From positions 1-57,914 of IMG/VR virus record IMGVR_UViG_3300010160_004367: DNA of 57,914 nt; one strand, written 5' to 3'. Source of the DNA: a virus. The notes under the pieces were generated by a model, which was given only the letters and a program-made list of their open reading frames with translations, did no database searches and was not told where the DNA came from. Below are positions 27,701 through 37,285 of the stretch, one piece after another (positions within the stretch are counted from its first letter, which is position 1; each line of letters opens with the position of its first letter). Both the position numbers and the translations under genes were made by a program.

Positions 27701-30700
27701 GTGCATATTGGAGTGCTGCCGAAATAGTTCAGCCTAGTGAATTGTTCAATGCCAACAACTGGTATCAAAGTGACTACACTAGAATTGAGCTTGGACTGTT
27801 GCCCAACTTGGCCAACAAGGCGGACCAGTTGATAAACAGTTACAATATCAACACAGCCAATCTTGAAACTGACAACGACTTGTTGAGTTTTGGCTTGATT
27901 GGATTTACTCCTCGCCAATACATGACAGCATTGAATCTTGATGATGTCAGCCAGCTCAATGTATACCGCCAATTCCTGGGCAGCAAAGGCACAATTCTCA
28001 GTGCTGAGTTATTCTCAAAAGTAAACCTTGGAAAAGAAACTGGCGACTATACCATTTACGAAAACTGGGCAGTACAACGTGCAGTGTATGGTGCCAATGC
28101 CAATCGCAGCTTGGTGCAGTTTAGGTTGAATCGTGCATTGTTGAGCAGTAATCCTAGCCTGGTGCAAGTGATTGACCCTGGGCAAGTCAGCCAAGCAGAT
28201 CAAACCATATTTTTAAATGAAATCTGGCGCCAAAGTTATCGCTTGACCAGTCCCAACATATTGCCTACTACTACCACTGTGCCCACGGATACTGCTTTGC
28301 CTTCGGCAGGATATGTTAATGTCAACGATGCCGACATCACAGTATTTGATATCAACAATACCGACAGCTTGGCTGCAAACATTGATGCAATTGAAGTTGG
28401 CACAACCATCTGGGTGGCAAAAACCAATGTCTATGACTGGGACATTTATCGAGCCGCAGCAGTGCCCGGAATCATTGCACACGTTTGTGACAATTTAGAC
28501 GGCACCAGTTTGGTAATTTTCTCCCAACAACATGGACTCAGTGTTGGTGAAAAATTAATTATCAAGTTCTTTGACGCTGAAGTCAATGGGGTATACGATG
28601 TAATCAGTGTTGTGAGTTTGGAAAAAATTACCATCGCATTTAGTTTTGTGGGCAATAGAACTGTGGTGGACGGAACTGGCATTGGCTTTACACTGGCCAC
28701 ACAGCGTGTGGCTCAAGCCAGTGACATCATCAACTTGCCATATGCCAATACCTTGCAACCTGGTGCCAAAGTCTGGGTTGACAACAACGGTGCTGGCCTG
28801 TGGGAAACTTTACAAAAAGAAGAAGTATTCACGCAGTTGACTGAACTAGCACCAGTGTTGAACGATGTGAATCAGCAATACGGATCTAGTGTTGCACAGT
28901 CAAGAGATAAATTCTCTGCACTGGCAGGAAGTCCAAGATATCGATTCCCTGCAGGTGCTACACTGTGGAACGTTGCCAACAGTTATGCTGAAGATTCTAT
29001 TGTGTATATTGTAGATCCTTATCAAACTGAGTTTTTCCAAGCATCACAACCAGTGCCACAAGGCATAGATATTTTCAACGTCACATACTGGACTCCGTAT
29101 TCATTGACTTCGCTGCCAACAAAAGGTGGCGTGTATGTGTATGTCAAGAGCACCAATAGCAATCAATATGTCCCTGTTAGTCCATTGGTTGCAGGTGATG
29201 CTGTGCTTACACTAGATGTGACCGGAGTGCGAAGTTACGGCACCGCGGTTGACTTTGGCAACAAAGCCTGGGCAGTTGCTGGGGCTCCGGGTAGTTTGGG
29301 ATCACTGGGACAAGCCGACAACGGATATGCTTGTGTGATTTATCTAGCACCTGATCTTGGAACACCTGACACCATTCCTTACGGACAATGGCAGTTGCTG
29401 ACCACACCAGACAGTGTGTCAGTTGACCAGGGAGAATTTGGTTACAGTGTGGCCATGAGCCTGGATGAACGTTGGATGTATATTGGTGCACCCGGAGTGA
29501 ACAAGGTATACGCCTATGGTCGTGTGGATTGGGAAAATCAAGTTCTTAACTTGTATGGCGATGGCGAAACCACAGTGTATGGCATCAGCAGCATGATACA
29601 AATTGACACTGCCACACAACTAGAAGTTCTAGTGGGCGGTGCAGAGCAAGTATTAAATGTTGATTACACAGTTGACAATGCATTTACCAACGTTACATTT
29701 TTTACAGCGCCGACCGAAGGCGACGCATTGCAAATCAAACGCACCAGTCGCAAGCTCCTGGACTACGGCACATATTATGGTGTGACACAAACCAGCACCA
29801 GTGGCAGTGGAGTCAATGCTGAATTTACCATCATTCGTCAACGCAACGAAGTTGGTCAAGGCAATGCACCTGCTGCCACAGTGGGCTTGGTAGCAGTCAG
29901 CAGCGCAGGCTCGAGTTATGCTGTGGGCAACACTGTGACATTTGCCTACACCAAATTTGGTGGAGCATTGGTCAATGGCAGCATTGTGTTGACCATCACC
30001 AGTGTGAATGGGTCTGGTGGTATCACAGGATTTTCAACTTTTTACAATCCCTCAGTGTTAACTACTGTGTTTAGTTTGAATGAGTATTTCTTCACTGCCA
30101 CTAACATCTACAGCTTCTCAGTCTTGGTTGATGAAGTTCTACAGCGTCCCAACATTGATTACACATTTGATTCTGGGACACAAGATTTGACTTTTGTCAA
30201 CAGTCCAGCTAGAGGATCCAGTATTCTCATACGTGCTGAAGGATATTTTGAATATGTAGACACGCTCACTGATCCAACATTGGGAGTCACGGATCAGTTT
30301 GGTTACTCAGTTAGCACCAGCACAGATGGACGTCAAGTCATAATTGGCACACCGTACAGCACACAAGATGGCGAAGTTGCTGCTGGGTCTGTGTATGTGT
30401 TTGATCGCAATGTGCAAAAATTTATCTACGGAACTGATCCCAGCAGTGTGAGTTTTGCACTACTGGGTTCTGTCACTGAACCAGTCAGTGTGTTGGTAAA
30501 TGGCACATTCTTGATCAATGAAGAAAATTCTGTATTAGACGCTGCCAACACATTCACAGTGTCAGGACCCACTGTCACAATCAATGCTGATTTGATGGTA
30601 GGCGATATTATTGAAATTGAAACCAATCAATTTACACAAGTACAAAAAATTACACAAAGTACAGCCGAACCCGCAGCTCATTTTGGACAAGCTGTTGATC

Positions 30701-33700
30701 TTTGCAGTTATAATTGTAGTTTGTATGCTGGCGCACCCAACAGCAGTGTGCAAGAATTTCATGGAGGTATTGTAGAACGCAACGTCAATCAAAGTCGTGC
30801 ATTTGGTATCATCACAGCCACTGTGGCCAATCCTGTGTTGACCAGTACAGGTAACACACTTCGTGTTAATGACATTGATGTTGCGGTCCCTGCCAGCCCC
30901 AATAATACCGTTGCTGGCCTGGCCGAAGCCATCAATGCCGCGGTGCCCAATGTTGAAGCCACAGTCAGTGTTGCAGGTTACCTGACCATAGCAGTTAAAA
31001 ATTCAGCAGCCGCAGCAGTGGGTAACAAACTACAGGTTGCACCAGGCAGTGCGGGAGGGGAAGTTACTTTTACTGAGCTTGGATTTGAAACTTTTGTCTA
31101 CACACAAACAATTTTGAGTCCTTATCCACAGACTTATGCACAATTTGGCGCCAGCCTCAGCATTGATGATTCAGCAGTGAATCTAGTGGTTGGTTCACCA
31201 AACGGCACCATGTATATTCCCACAGACTTTGACAATTATACAGCATTGTGGGATGCAGGCGCAACAGAATTTTTTGACCTGCTGTTCCAAAGCGGAACTG
31301 TTTACACTTACGATTTGTTACCAAGTTCATCCAGCTCTGTCAGCAACCCTGACAAGTTTGTGTTTGGTCAGCAAATTGTCAATACTGATATTGCACCGTA
31401 TGACCAATACGGCACTTCTGTAAGTTATGTCAGTGGTGTGTTGTTGTCAGGTGCGCCAGGCAACGAGCGTGACGACAGCACAATGAGCGCCAACTATGGC
31501 CGTGTGTTTGTGAGTGAAAACCCCAACCGTGTGCCAGCTTGGACAGTGCTGACAGTAGAACAACCTGTGGTAGATATCAGACTGTTGAATTCTGTGTATG
31601 CTTACGACAGAATCACTTCTGCCACAGCTGAGTATTTTGATTTCTTTAACCCACTACAAGGAAAAATCCTTGGCGCAGCTCGACAGAATCTAGATTACAT
31701 TGGTGGACTTGATCCAGCCAGTTACAACGTGGGTCCAGTGAACATTAGAGGAACTACCTGGGGCTCAGCACATGTGGGCGAAACTTGGTGGGATACCAGC
31801 ACTGTGAGATTCATTGACCCCAATCAAGATGACATTGTGTATGCCAGCCGTCGTTGGGGACAGCTATTCCCTGGCAGCACAGTGGATGTGTATCAATGGA
31901 TTGTGAGTGACGTTGCGCCAGCAAACTATGTTGGACCAGGTATTCCCCACAACACATTGAGCTATGCAATCAACACTGTGTTAACACAAACTGGCACATT
32001 TGTAACAGAGTATTATTTCTGGGTTCGTGGATTGACCACAACTGCCACACAAAAAGGCAAAACTTTACCAATCAGCACAGTGGCCAATTACATCGAAGAT
32101 CCTCGAGCCAGCGGTATTGCGTATGTTGCTCCTATCAATGCCAGCACCATTGCACTTTACAATGCAGCTGATTACATTGTGGCACAAGACACCATTCTCA
32201 GTATTGAATTTGATCGCGAAGCCACTGACAGCAATGTTCACGTTGAATACGAATTGGTGCCACAAGACAAAGCAGATGGTTGGATCAGCAGCAACTTGTA
32301 TCGCAAATTACAAGACAGCTTTTGTGGAGTCGACACATCGGGCAACCTAGTGCCTGACGTTAACCTTGGACCAGCAGAACGCTACGGAGTGCAATTCCGT
32401 CCACGTCAAAGCATGTTCATTGACAGATATGCTGCACTGAAAAATTATCTCACAAGAGCAAACACTGTGCTTGCAAGATATCCTGTGACTGAAAATCGCA
32501 CGTTTATTTTGCTCAACAGTCAAGAGCCTGAACCCAGTGCATCTTCTGGTGAATGGAACAAACGTGTGGCCAATCTTGAAATCTTGGGCTTCCAGGACAT
32601 TTATGCAGTGCCTGTAGGCTACAAGTATCTGGTAGATTCAGACAGTAGAAATCGCGGACTTTGGACCATTTACACAGTGGGCACCACGTCAACCTCAGCT
32701 GGAGTTATCAGATCACTCACTCTGACTCGAGTGCAAAACTATGACACTCGTCAGTATTGGAGTTATGTTGACTGGTATCTACCAGGCTACAACACCAGCT
32801 CACAGATTATTACCACTGTGCCAAATTACGCTGGACTTGGATTCTTGGACTTGCCAGTTGGTAGCAGTGTCAAAGTTCTTGCAAACACACAAAACAAGTA
32901 TGAAATTTATATTCGTACACTGACTGGATGGGATCGTGTTGGATTGCAAGATGGCACCATTGAATTTTCTGCAACACTATGGGATTATGCATTGGGACGA
33001 TTTGGATATGACGTAGAAGTGTTTGATGCACAGTATTTTGATCAGGAACCCGTGATTGAAACACGCAAGATCATACAAGCCATCAATGAAGAATTGTTTG
33101 TTGATGATTTGTTAATTGAACGCAATCGCAGTTTGACATTGATGTTTAACTTCGTGCTCAGCGAATTCTCAGCACCTGGATGGTTGATCAAAACCAGCTT
33201 GATTGATGTTGAGCATAGAATTCGTAGCTTGCTTCCATATCAAAACTACACACAAGACAACCAAGAGTTTGTGTTGGATTACATCCAAGAAGTCAAACCT
33301 TATCATGTTCAAGTCAAAGAATTTAATTTGATCTACAACGGCTTCAATGAGTGGTTTGGTGACATGACTGACTTTGATTTGCCAGCATACTACAACTCCA
33401 GTTTGGAGGTTCCACAATATACCAGTCCCATATTGTTGCCTTACAATCATGGCAACGCAGTGGGATCAACATCCAACAAATTGAGTGATTTGCCCAGCGA
33501 CTCTACTGTGTGGGCTAGTTGGCCATACAATCAATGGTTTGGCAATTACACGTTGAGTGTTGACAGTGTGGCAGTGGTTGCTGGCGGAACAGGGTATACA
33601 ACACCACCAACCGTGGTATTCACAGGCAATGCTATTGTTCCGGCTCAAGCAGTTACAGTGCTAAACAGTCAAGGCGAAGTGGTTGCAGTGAATGTAACTT

Positions 33701-36700
33701 ACGCAGGCAGCGGTTACACTGCCACTCCTACAGTCACAATTGAAGGCGGCGGCGGCGCTGGGTCAGGCGCTGTGGTATATCCTAGAATGACCGGCCAGGG
33801 TATTGGCCAAGATTATAGCACACAAACACCAGGCCCAGTGCAGAACTACAATCTAGCACGTTCTCTGCGCACAGTGATGAAATATGACCGTTGCCAATAC
33901 CAAACTTCTGTGCAAACTTGGAGTTCAAACGGCACATATGAGAATGGCACCTTGGTGCGTTACGATGATCGTGTTTGGTCAGCTTCCAGCTCTGACGGCA
34001 GCAGTGCTGTGGTCGGACCAACATTTGACATTGAAAATTGGACTTTGGTTAATGCAGCCACATACACCTATCCAGGGTCTCTGTATCCCACTGGGTTGAC
34101 TGGTGTTGACCGTACCATGGGTTTGTATGTGCCTGGAGTAAACGAACCAGGACTTCAATTGCCATTGCTGGTGGACGGTATTGATTATCCTGGCACACAA
34201 GTCTGGGGCGATTATTTTGCTGGCAACATCACTTTGGATGCCAACTACCAGAGCCAATTTGCAGACATCTATCTTGGCACACGCTACAGCGACATCAATG
34301 TTGATGGCGGCGAGTTTATTGGTCCATACGAAGGGCATGCTCCTGAAGAGTTGGTCAATGGCAGTGAATATGACACACTAGATCTGCGTGTTTACACTCG
34401 CCCAGGTGCTGACTGGACTGTTGACGGCCACGGATTCCAAATAAAACAAATCAACTACATATACCATCCAGCAATTACCAATGTATACAGTTGGGCTGGA
34501 ATCGTTAATGCTCCTGTGCAAGTATTGGTTGCCAATCTCTCCACTGGATACAAACTAGTGCAAGACCACGATTATGTGGTGGATTACAATGTTCAAAACA
34601 TCACAATACTTGGCGGTGTAAGTGCTGAACAAATTATCAATATAGCAGTGTTTGAGCTGGGAGGCGGTAATCAATTGTATCGCGGATCTTACCAGGGACA
34701 AGATATTGTTGCTACTGATAATTCTACTATTATACCAGTCAACTACAAAGAAATTGTGGAATTTGCAGTGTTCCAGAACGGTCAACCTACTGCGCAACCT
34801 ACATATCGTCCTTACAGCGAATCTATTGAATGGAATCTTAACAATTCATACTCTGCATTGGATATAGTATACAATGACAACTTGGTCACATGTACTTCTA
34901 CAAATTCAACATACAGCACTATCACCTGTAACGATGCCAGTGCCTTGGTAGAAGGCCAGCCCATTGTGTTCTCAGGCACAGTGTTTGGTGGTATAGTTGC
35001 TGGCACAACATATTATGTGTTGAGCGTTCCAAATGCCACACAATTCTTTATTACCAGTGTTGCTGGTTCTACCACAGCATTGACATTGACTGATGCGTCA
35101 GGTTCAATGACTGGGACTCCAACTGGCACATACTATCGTGCTATACAATCAGTCATCCCGGGCATATTCTTGAACAACACCACATATTGGTTGCCGTTTG
35201 TGCCAACATTGAATACCAAAGTGACATTTGCCACTGAAATTGCAGCAACTGATGGAGTATCTTTAACTGCCATGGGCATTGCAACGGCATTTTCAATAAC
35301 CAACACCACAGTTACCACAAATGCAATTACCTTGCAAGGTAGCACCAGTGGACTGAGTGTGGGACAACAAGTTTCGTTCTCAGGCAACAGCCTGGGTGGC
35401 ATTGAAGCTGGTGTTGTTTACTATGTGTTGAGCATCGTCAACGGCAACAGCTTTACTGTTGAAGCCACGCTAGGTTCAGGCATTGCTGTGACATTGATAA
35501 CTGATGCTGCTGTCTGGACTGGAGAACTGACAGCTAAATTTGTTCCAACAAACTACACCAGCTGGAGCACACCAATTGTTCAAACATTTGTGGTAGACAA
35601 CAACACATACACCACAAAAACATTTATTCTAACCAATAGTTTGGAAGGAACCAATCCTGCAAATCTCATTGTGCTACAAAATGGTTTGAGATTGCAGCCT
35701 CCACAAGGCATCGAATGGATTGGCGATGACAGCAGTGTCAGTTTTGGGTTGCCACAACGCGGCGGCTACGATCAAAACATTATTAATCCTCCATCAGATA
35801 TCTCTGTGTGGGTAGACAATGTATTACAAGTGCAAAGCGTTGGAGCCATTGTTGGTGATTACAGTGTCACAGCCTGGGATGGCAGCAATGTGCCAGGACG
35901 ACAAGTGGTGTTCAACACAGCACCGGCCGCTGGTGCAAGAATTTTGATATCAGTCAGCACTGTAGCAGATTATAACGTATCAGGCGACCAACTGCAAGTT
36001 ATTCCAAACATCAACATTGGTGACTATATCACTGTCATCACCTGGAATGATACTGCGGAACAAAATATATTGACTTTGGTATTTAACGGGCCGGTGCAAA
36101 CTGGTTTGACCATCAATGAACCATATGACAGCACCAACTATGACAGTGGTTCTGTAGACTATGCTCCTGGAGCATATGACTATACCATTGGCACAGCAGT
36201 GGCCGTAAATGATTTTGATTTGCAACGCACTGGAGTGAGTGCCAACAGACTATGGGTAACATTGAATGGTTATCAGTTGTTTGAAGGGTCAGATTTCACA
36301 GTAGACGGACAATACTTGATACTGGCATCTGGGGCAATCCCAGTTGGGGCAATTTTGGCGGTTACAGAATTTACAGAAAGCATTGTGCCTGAAGCTGTGG
36401 CGTTCCGTATATTCCAAGACATGCGTGGAGTTCAAGCAACTTACAGAATGACTCCCGCAACCACCACTGTGCTGACTCAGTCATTGAGCACCACAGCAGA
36501 CACAATATATGTTGACAATGCCAGCAACTTGACTGAACCCAATCTGCCAGATGGTATTTTTGGTATTATCACTGTTGACAGCGAGCGTATCATGTATCGT
36601 TACAGAGATACTGCTTTGAACACAGTAAGTGGTTTGCAACGCGGCACCGCTGGCACAGCCATATCCGCCCACGCAATTGGTTCTATTGTTTACGATATTG

Positions 36701-37113
36701 GTTCAGGCAATTTGCTGACATCAGCTTATCAAGATTACATAGTTAAAGATACCACCTTGGGCGATGGCACAACCACTGTGTTTTATGCTCCAAACATAGA
36801 CATCAGCGACTTCAGTGATTCAAGCACAACTTATGTAGAAAGTATTGAAGTTTATGTGGGCGGCATACGCCAATACAACTACAGCGAAACCAGTGCTGAT
36901 TCACAATATCGTTACATCGTAACTGACTTTGGTCCATTGGCAATTGAGTTTGTCACTGACGGCACTTACCAAGCTCCTGCAGCCGGTGTTGAAGTCACTA
37001 TTCTGCAACGCCGAGGAAAGAGTTGGTATCAACCAGGTATCAACACTGCCAGCGATGGCGTAGCACTGCAAGAAACTGACACCGTAGCCGCAAGGTTTTT
37101 GTGTGACAGATAA
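21745..37113 (+). CDS. Giant baseplate/tail structural protein (5122 residues) with FG-GAP propeller
   Basis: A single open frame of 5122 residues with no frameshift, directly after gp6, where T4 has gp7. The N-terminal 140 residues (e.g. VDFLPQIFQTPVNKQFLSAT, DYYAWDPFVNYDAFINFSQY) are of a kind I associate with the largest structural protein of T4-like marine phages. Visible parts: three copies of a GGI-x2-G-x2-YY(V/I) beta module at about 558-600, 4400-4460 and 4536-4600; six FG-GAP-like blades at about 2497-3245; two GSGYT-x-PTV repeats near 3946 and 3988; a GLQRGTAGTA motif near 4960; and a conserved-looking C-terminus (LQRRGKSWYQPG). Expected role: peripheral wedge or arm protein, perhaps with glycan- or receptor-binding modules (inference). 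There is no membrane span. Confidence 0.85.
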   Translation: MARTRSVDFLPQIFQTPVNKQFLSATLDTLVQEPKFKQTQGFIGRTVGPGVNPNDKYVSELDKTRRDYQLEPGVVSLIPDTDKIKNVITYPGINDAIGFQGGDSTRPDQLYNSDYYAWDPFVNYDAFINFSQYYWLPSGPDRVDVYSTGIPVSENFVVTRANGAYTFSGQNGTNPTLELVRGGSYTFQVAQNTKETVNYRVSNQSISGYVIDQQLNPTLTLVRGNTYVFNLNLRGDYPFWIKTQQVLGTGNAYDSGVSRNGSIIGLVTFVVPQDAPDTLYYVSENQPNLTGTFNIIDATPGTGDDFWIQSFPGVDGVNPTTPNQGTRNVFGVVNNGTDLGTITFEVPQKTAQQFYFNLTDVGPVDLLTTLDYNQINNQPYLEFIVATGGIDGITYLNTRTLVFVNSSNDTNVYQIQLVTVDGIEYINLAPIFTIGVNEKFSILYGITWSNYSWYKNAAGIFEQIPQLTANLDRLYYQDGSDANIFGQIRLIEPADSTTLDIANVLGKKSYTSPNGVAFSNGLKVRFTGDVIPASYGSGTTEFTCTATINGSNYITTASTDGLYEGEQIVFPNGTLGGIVSGQIYYIKSISANRIQFSISTVVDGPSVLLTAATGTMNAVATSNREYYVAGVGTAIELLPVTDFITPETYVVDANDSTIASEPDQLDYLTISRASKDLNAWTRSNRWFHLSVIQASATYNNVVASFDNNYRAKRPIIEFRSDIRLYNMGTQGKQPVDVIDFEQTDALSNVQGTTSYSVDGYAFVDGSRVIFAADEDANVRNKIYTVQFIDPDSLPLTTAGNFAIKATYRINTLGTTDWNAAAGTTGVTYAVGSTFVAATAGSGTGTAYFDQPIINLVLTADGNVLYDDSVVCLDGTSLKGLTFWYDGVSWTEAQQKTKVQQAPLFDVYDLQGISFSNKVKYPSSTFIGSKLFSYAVGDTGILDPVLQFPLQYLNINNVGDIVFENNLYKDTFLYVLDNVSITSDISSGAAREYASRTVYEKLIGWQNAVTTSQVYQQFKFTYTGQTLKLDVAANADTVIPSIKIYVGSAFQPPETYSYTTTVDSTTITLNKVYLPTDIIEVLVLSDQVSEIGFYQVPINLESNPLNGNSPSFTLGTIRTHYESICENLTDLSGPVNGANNSRDLGNLVPYGLVILQQSSPLTMAGYFLRSEQFNIFSSLQYNSQEYLKFKGQMLNAVTQQNLQYQTAGQILDTAIDSVIQGRVETQPFYWSDMLPSGGSYVSNSYTVSYTTTASFPTQQVYSYTSANYLGMDVYLNDTILIRDYEYVVATDGPRITITTTLNIGDVVRIQEYSATYGSFVPNTPTKLGLYPAYRPQYIEQKTSTGTALCILGHDGSVTRVFNDVRDEVLLEFEKRIYNNLKLDGNPVPLTIYDVLPGQFRTTGYSINEINSILSQDFLSYVAWNKLDYRTQDYQANNEFTWNYSGSEGKLDNSALPGAWRGIYRYYYDTQQPELTPWEMLGLSIKPDWWETLYGPAPYTQDNLVLWDDLENGRVADPAGAYYLSKFARPGLTSVIPTGTQGELLSPFDSVVGTYNAQTFRKSWALGDGSPTEASWWNSSAYPFAVMRLLALTRPAKFFALFADRDLYKFNTELNQYLYNDRYRINAKDIEVYGNGVSKASYIDWIVDYNRQSGLNSTSELTADLDALDVRLCYRMASFSDKQYIKIYTEKSSPNSVNTTLLIPDESYNLVLYKNQPFDRVGYSSVVVQKTAGGYAVFGYSKTQPFFNTIGSQYTGQLQTFTSGGITVQVPTFYTNQVVQVPYGNVFANETAVSAFLLSYGEYLERQGLAFDDATNGYILTWGQMVNEFLYWSQQGWDENSLINLNPLAFKLSVTKPQAVIDSIVAQTSENILLDQNNRELPTRNLIITRLDNTFTVEPATDQTLSNIDLKYTSYEHMIVLNNTSAFGDLIYQPITGARQSRLNLIAYTSTEWNGSVDAQGFILNQNNIKEWDPYTTYAKGEIVLYKGAYWSAAEIVQPSELFNANNWYQSDYTRIELGLLPNLANKADQLINSYNINTANLETDNDLLSFGLIGFTPRQYMTALNLDDVSQLNVYRQFLGSKGTILSAELFSKVNLGKETGDYTIYENWAVQRAVYGANANRSLVQFRLNRALLSSNPSLVQVIDPGQVSQADQTIFLNEIWRQSYRLTSPNILPTTTTVPTDTALPSAGYVNVNDADITVFDINNTDSLAANIDAIEVGTTIWVAKTNVYDWDIYRAAAVPGIIAHVCDNLDGTSLVIFSQQHGLSVGEKLIIKFFDAEVNGVYDVISVVSLEKITIAFSFVGNRTVVDGTGIGFTLATQRVAQASDIINLPYANTLQPGAKVWVDNNGAGLWETLQKEEVFTQLTELAPVLNDVNQQYGSSVAQSRDKFSALAGSPRYRFPAGATLWNVANSYAEDSIVYIVDPYQTEFFQASQPVPQGIDIFNVTYWTPYSLTSLPTKGGVYVYVKSTNSNQYVPVSPLVAGDAVLTLDVTGVRSYGTAVDFGNKAWAVAGAPGSLGSLGQADNGYACVIYLAPDLGTPDTIPYGQWQLLTTPDSVSVDQGEFGYSVAMSLDERWMYIGAPGVNKVYAYGRVDWENQVLNLYGDGETTVYGISSMIQIDTATQLEVLVGGAEQVLNVDYTVDNAFTNVTFFTAPTEGDALQIKRTSRKLLDYGTYYGVTQTSTSGSGVNAEFTIIRQRNEVGQGNAPAATVGLVAVSSAGSSYAVGNTVTFAYTKFGGALVNGSIVLTITSVNGSGGITGFSTFYNPSVLTTVFSLNEYFFTATNIYSFSVLVDEVLQRPNIDYTFDSGTQDLTFVNSPARGSSILIRAEGYFEYVDTLTDPTLGVTDQFGYSVSTSTDGRQVIIGTPYSTQDGEVAAGSVYVFDRNVQKFIYGTDPSSVSFALLGSVTEPVSVLVNGTFLINEENSVLDAANTFTVSGPTVTINADLMVGDIIEIETNQFTQVQKITQSTAEPAAHFGQAVDLCSYNCSLYAGAPNSSVQEFHGGIVERNVNQSRAFGIITATVANPVLTSTGNTLRVNDIDVAVPASPNNTVAGLAEAINAAVPNVEATVSVAGYLTIAVKNSAAAAVGNKLQVAPGSAGGEVTFTELGFETFVYTQTILSPYPQTYAQFGASLSIDDSAVNLVVGSPNGTMYIPTDFDNYTALWDAGATEFFDLLFQSGTVYTYDLLPSSSSSVSNPDKFVFGQQIVNTDIAPYDQYGTSVSYVSGVLLSGAPGNERDDSTMSANYGRVFVSENPNRVPAWTVLTVEQPVVDIRLLNSVYAYDRITSATAEYFDFFNPLQGKILGAARQNLDYIGGLDPASYNVGPVNIRGTTWGSAHVGETWWDTSTVRFIDPNQDDIVYASRRWGQLFPGSTVDVYQWIVSDVAPANYVGPGIPHNTLSYAINTVLTQTGTFVTEYYFWVRGLTTTATQKGKTLPISTVANYIEDPRASGIAYVAPINASTIALYNAADYIVAQDTILSIEFDREATDSNVHVEYELVPQDKADGWISSNLYRKLQDSFCGVDTSGNLVPDVNLGPAERYGVQFRPRQSMFIDRYAALKNYLTRANTVLARYPVTENRTFILLNSQEPEPSASSGEWNKRVANLEILGFQDIYAVPVGYKYLVDSDSRNRGLWTIYTVGTTSTSAGVIRSLTLTRVQNYDTRQYWSYVDWYLPGYNTSSQIITTVPNYAGLGFLDLPVGSSVKVLANTQNKYEIYIRTLTGWDRVGLQDGTIEFSATLWDYALGRFGYDVEVFDAQYFDQEPVIETRKIIQAINEELFVDDLLIERNRSLTLMFNFVLSEFSAPGWLIKTSLIDVEHRIRSLLPYQNYTQDNQEFVLDYIQEVKPYHVQVKEFNLIYNGFNEWFGDMTDFDLPAYYNSSLEVPQYTSPILLPYNHGNAVGSTSNKLSDLPSDSTVWASWPYNQWFGNYTLSVDSVAVVAGGTGYTTPPTVVFTGNAIVPAQAVTVLNSQGEVVAVNVTYAGSGYTATPTVTIEGGGGAGSGAVVYPRMTGQGIGQDYSTQTPGPVQNYNLARSLRTVMKYDRCQYQTSVQTWSSNGTYENGTLVRYDDRVWSASSSDGSSAVVGPTFDIENWTLVNAATYTYPGSLYPTGLTGVDRTMGLYVPGVNEPGLQLPLLVDGIDYPGTQVWGDYFAGNITLDANYQSQFADIYLGTRYSDINVDGGEFIGPYEGHAPEELVNGSEYDTLDLRVYTRPGADWTVDGHGFQIKQINYIYHPAITNVYSWAGIVNAPVQVLVANLSTGYKLVQDHDYVVDYNVQNITILGGVSAEQIINIAVFELGGGNQLYRGSYQGQDIVATDNSTIIPVNYKEIVEFAVFQNGQPTAQPTYRPYSESIEWNLNNSYSALDIVYNDNLVTCTSTNSTYSTITCNDASALVEGQPIVFSGTVFGGIVAGTTYYVLSVPNATQFFITSVAGSTTALTLTDASGSMTGTPTGTYYRAIQSVIPGIFLNNTTYWLPFVPTLNTKVTFATEIAATDGVSLTAMGIATAFSITNTTVTTNAITLQGSTSGLSVGQQVSFSGNSLGGIEAGVVYYVLSIVNGNSFTVEATLGSGIAVTLITDAAVWTGELTAKFVPTNYTSWSTPIVQTFVVDNNTYTTKTFILTNSLEGTNPANLIVLQNGLRLQPPQGIEWIGDDSSVSFGLPQRGGYDQNIINPPSDISVWVDNVLQVQSVGAIVGDYSVTAWDGSNVPGRQVVFNTAPAAGARILISVSTVADYNVSGDQLQVIPNINIGDYITVITWNDTAEQNILTLVFNGPVQTGLTINEPYDSTNYDSGSVDYAPGAYDYTIGTAVAVNDFDLQRTGVSANRLWVTLNGYQLFEGSDFTVDGQYLILASGAIPVGAILAVTEFTESIVPEAVAFRIFQDMRGVQATYRMTPATTTVLTQSLSTTADTIYVDNASNLTEPNLPDGIFGIITVDSERIMYRYRDTALNTVSGLQRGTAGTAISAHAIGSIVYDIGSGNLLTSAYQDYIVKDTTLGDGTTTVFYAPNIDISDFSDSSTTYVESIEVYVGGIRQYNYSETSADSQYRYIVTDFGPLAIEFVTDGTYQAPAAGVEVTILQRRGKSWYQPGINTASDGVALQETDTVAARFLCDR
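29233..31470 (+). repeat. Six FG-GAP-like beta-propeller repeats in the giant protein
   Basis: Protein-level repeats beginning near residues 2497 (YGTAVDF...VAGAPG), 2563 (FGYSVAM...YIGAPG), 2849 (FGYSVST...IIGTPY), 2977 (FGQAVDL...YAGAPN), 3131 (FGASLSI...VVGSPNG) and 3219 (YGTSVSY...LSGAPG). Each has the FG-x-S-(V/L) start and a (G/S)(A/T/S)P turn 12-18 residues later, the pattern of integrin-like FG-GAP blades. Spacing is irregular, with insertions between blades. Confidence 0.7.
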
Positions 37114-37117
37114 CACG

Positions 37118-37125
37118 GATAAATA
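37118..37125 (+). promoter_or_regulatory. Late-promoter motif GATAAATA
   Basis: GATAAATA lies in the 19-base gap after the giant gene, eight bases before the ATG at 37133. T4-type geometry would start transcription near 37131. Confidence 0.55.
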
Positions 37126-37132
37126 AAAGACC

Positions 37133-37285
37133 ATGTCAAATACAGCACCAAAACAGTCAACTGAGACTCAACAAAAAGAGGCACAGCCCCGTCGTCCCAA
37201 TGAAACAGGCACAATCAGCGTTCAGGCCCACATGAGAATTTTTGATCCAAAAACACAAAAAACTTACGTGGAGGGAAGAGCATGA
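37133..37285 (+). CDS. Small baseplate-associated protein of 50 residues
   Basis: A short gene of 50 codons. Residues 1-25 are polar and probably disordered. Residues 28-46 (ISVQAHMRIFDPKTQKTYV) form a probable beta hairpin. The phrase MRIFDPKTQKTYVEGRA closely echoes VKIHDPNTGEVLVDKKNA near the start of the next gene, which hints at a shared small fold. Support for being real: it fills the only gap between two structural genes, has a late-promoter motif just upstream, and ends with an ATGA overlap onto the next gene. Function unknown; virion component likely. Confidence 0.7.
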   Translation: MSNTAPKQSTETQQKEAQPRRPNETGTISVQAHMRIFDPKTQKTYVEGRA

